From assembly GCA_004794655.1 (NCBI GenBank), contig SMMW01000503.1:324001-388000 (forward strand): a stretch of DNA of 64,000 nucleotides, given 5' to 3'. The first letter of the stretch is position 1; each line of letters starts with the position of its first letter. Positions 62,953-64,000 of this stretch are shown piece after piece. The position numbers were made by a program, and so were the translations under genes. The notes below the pieces were generated by a model. The model saw only the letters and a list, made by a program, of their open reading frames with translations, was not told where the DNA came from and ran no database searches. The DNA is from Marisa cornuarietis. Lineage: Eukaryota; Mollusca; Gastropoda; Architaenioglossa; Ampullariidae.

Positions 62953-63558
62953 CGCTCTCTCTCCCACACAGGGTTAAATGCTAAGGATGTATTCCACTAG
63001 CATATTCACTCTCGCTTGCATGTACGCGTGCATACACACAGACACGTGCACAAACACATACACACACATTAATATACTTTGAAACTTTAAAAGGAAACAA
63101 AAGATGACTTACCCAAATTGTTTTTGGAGGACAAAGGGTTGACTGGAAAGTATGAACTACTCTTACACAGATCATGTTTCATACTTGTGAATATGAGACA
63201 TCAGTCACTAGCCTTGTTTCTCTAACAAACATTCTCAACAAACATTTAACTTTAAAAAAAGCAGAAAGAGAAGTACTTTTCCTCTGCACCTATTCAGGCT
63301 AAAAAGTAAAAAAATAATCTGTACATCATTTCATTAATCCCTTACATGAGAGATGAATGTGAAAGATTTAAACTTTGTGAAATATAACTCAATCTAAAAG
63401 TGATAACTACCCAAAAAAGAAAGGAATAATTAAATATAGACACCGAGATTCCACTTCCCCTTTCTTTTTCCACCTGAGCACCATTTTTTTTTGAAAGCAA
63501 GAGAGAAGCTGTTAATAATGTTTGGTATAACCCTGATACCAGTGTGGCTGAGATAAAG

Positions 63559-63636
63559 TTACTGGATGTCATCTGAAGTCTCCTCTGGTGGTTCACAGCC
63601 GGCGAGAAAGTACAAAATCTTGCCACCTCCATCGCT
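63559..63636 (-). CDS. Candidate terminal coding exon of an unidentified gene
   Basis: On the minus strand, TAG|AGCGATGG can act as an acceptor. The frame then reads SDGGGKILYFLAGCEPPEE and TSDDIQ before TAA at 63561-63559. The peptide has an ordered hydrophobic core and an acidic C-terminus, which looks genuine. An alternative frame from the ATG at 63632 stays open longer (96 codons), so the reading frame is not settled. Upstream exons would be beyond the right edge. No family recognised. Confidence 0.3.
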   Translation of the reverse strand, partial: SDGGGKILYFLAGCEPPEETSDDIQ

Positions 63637-63764
63637 CTACTAAGGTTTGCTTTATAGAAACCGAAATGTAATTTTATAAACTCTACTCACACTACCGTTA
63701 CACATTTCCCTTTGGAAGATCTTTTGACTAAACTGAGATGCTGCGGAACGAACACTTGTATTGT

Positions 63765-63830
63765 TTCAGGCCATGTGGCCTCGACAAGGCGGGAATTGAA
63801 CCCAAGTGATACAATTTTAGAGATGAAATG
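63765..63830 (-). repeat. Possible tRNA-derived SINE fragment
   Basis: The reverse complement contains GGTTCAATTCCC, a perfect B box, followed by GCCTTGTCGAGGCC. The A box is not evident. Confidence 0.35.
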
Positions 63831-63956
63831 ACATCATCGCCGACTCAAGTGATGATAATATCGACAGACAAGCACAGAGATTATATCACAGGAATTAATT
63901 AACTGTAATTATATACACTCCCACAGCCATATGCTCGCCCAACACACATGACCAGA

Positions 63957-64000
63957 TACACACACATGCACACGCGCGCGCGCGCACACACACACACACA
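63957..64000. repeat. (CA)n/(CG)n microsatellite at the right edge
   Basis: CA, then CG, then CA units continuing off the window. Confidence 0.95.

Overview
This window is eukaryotic nuclear DNA. It contains spliced genes with GT-AG introns, long AT-rich introns, many (CA)n/(GA)n microsatellites, and tRNA-derived SINEs, LINE remnants and small DNA transposons. The protein sequences and repeat style suggest a mollusc, probably a gastropod. That placement is inference; no marker in the window fixes the species. There are no prokaryotic features such as operons, ribosome binding sites or CRISPR arrays.

Left edge, minus strand (about 0.16-3.73 kb): the first four coding exons of a gene that runs off the left end. 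All four join with consistent splice phases. The protein begins MDSPDEDER, continues through a QNQPYDESLEV block and a TYSPTPRV block, and ends in an acidic Asp-rich stretch. It looks most like the N-terminus of intraflagellar transport protein IFT46.

About 3.7-13.3 kb: intergenic or 5'-flanking DNA. It holds dispersed repeats, a hAT-like element end and a decayed minus-strand non-LTR retrotransposon.

About 13.3-35.4 kb, plus strand: the main gene, a GRAMD1/Aster family sterol transporter. I could assemble it as 16 coding exons (2439 bases, 812 residues, phase-consistent at every junction). It has an N-terminal Ser/Asp-rich region, a GRAM domain, the ASTER (VASt) domain, one C-terminal membrane segment and a short tail. 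One intron appears to use a GC-AG donor. The introns contain a tRNA-derived SINE, a 1.2-kb pogo/Tigger-like non-autonomous transposon, a LINE 3' end, and a decayed single-exon gene of an uncharacterised invertebrate family. That decayed gene is preceded by a perfect heat-shock element and a TATA box.

About 35.4-64 kb: no gene I can name. It holds four copies of one tRNA-derived SINE, a second inverted copy of the pogo-like element, LINE/SINE tails, minisatellites and many microsatellites, which become very dense after 47 kb. Two short stretches look like exons of unidentified genes: plus strand near 54.0 kb and minus strand near 63.6 kb. A perfect RFX X-box motif lies at 57.79 kb.

The two recognisable genes are transcribed away from each other. 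One is probably ciliary (intraflagellar transport). The other probably acts in cholesterol movement at ER-plasma membrane contacts. I see no functional link between them.
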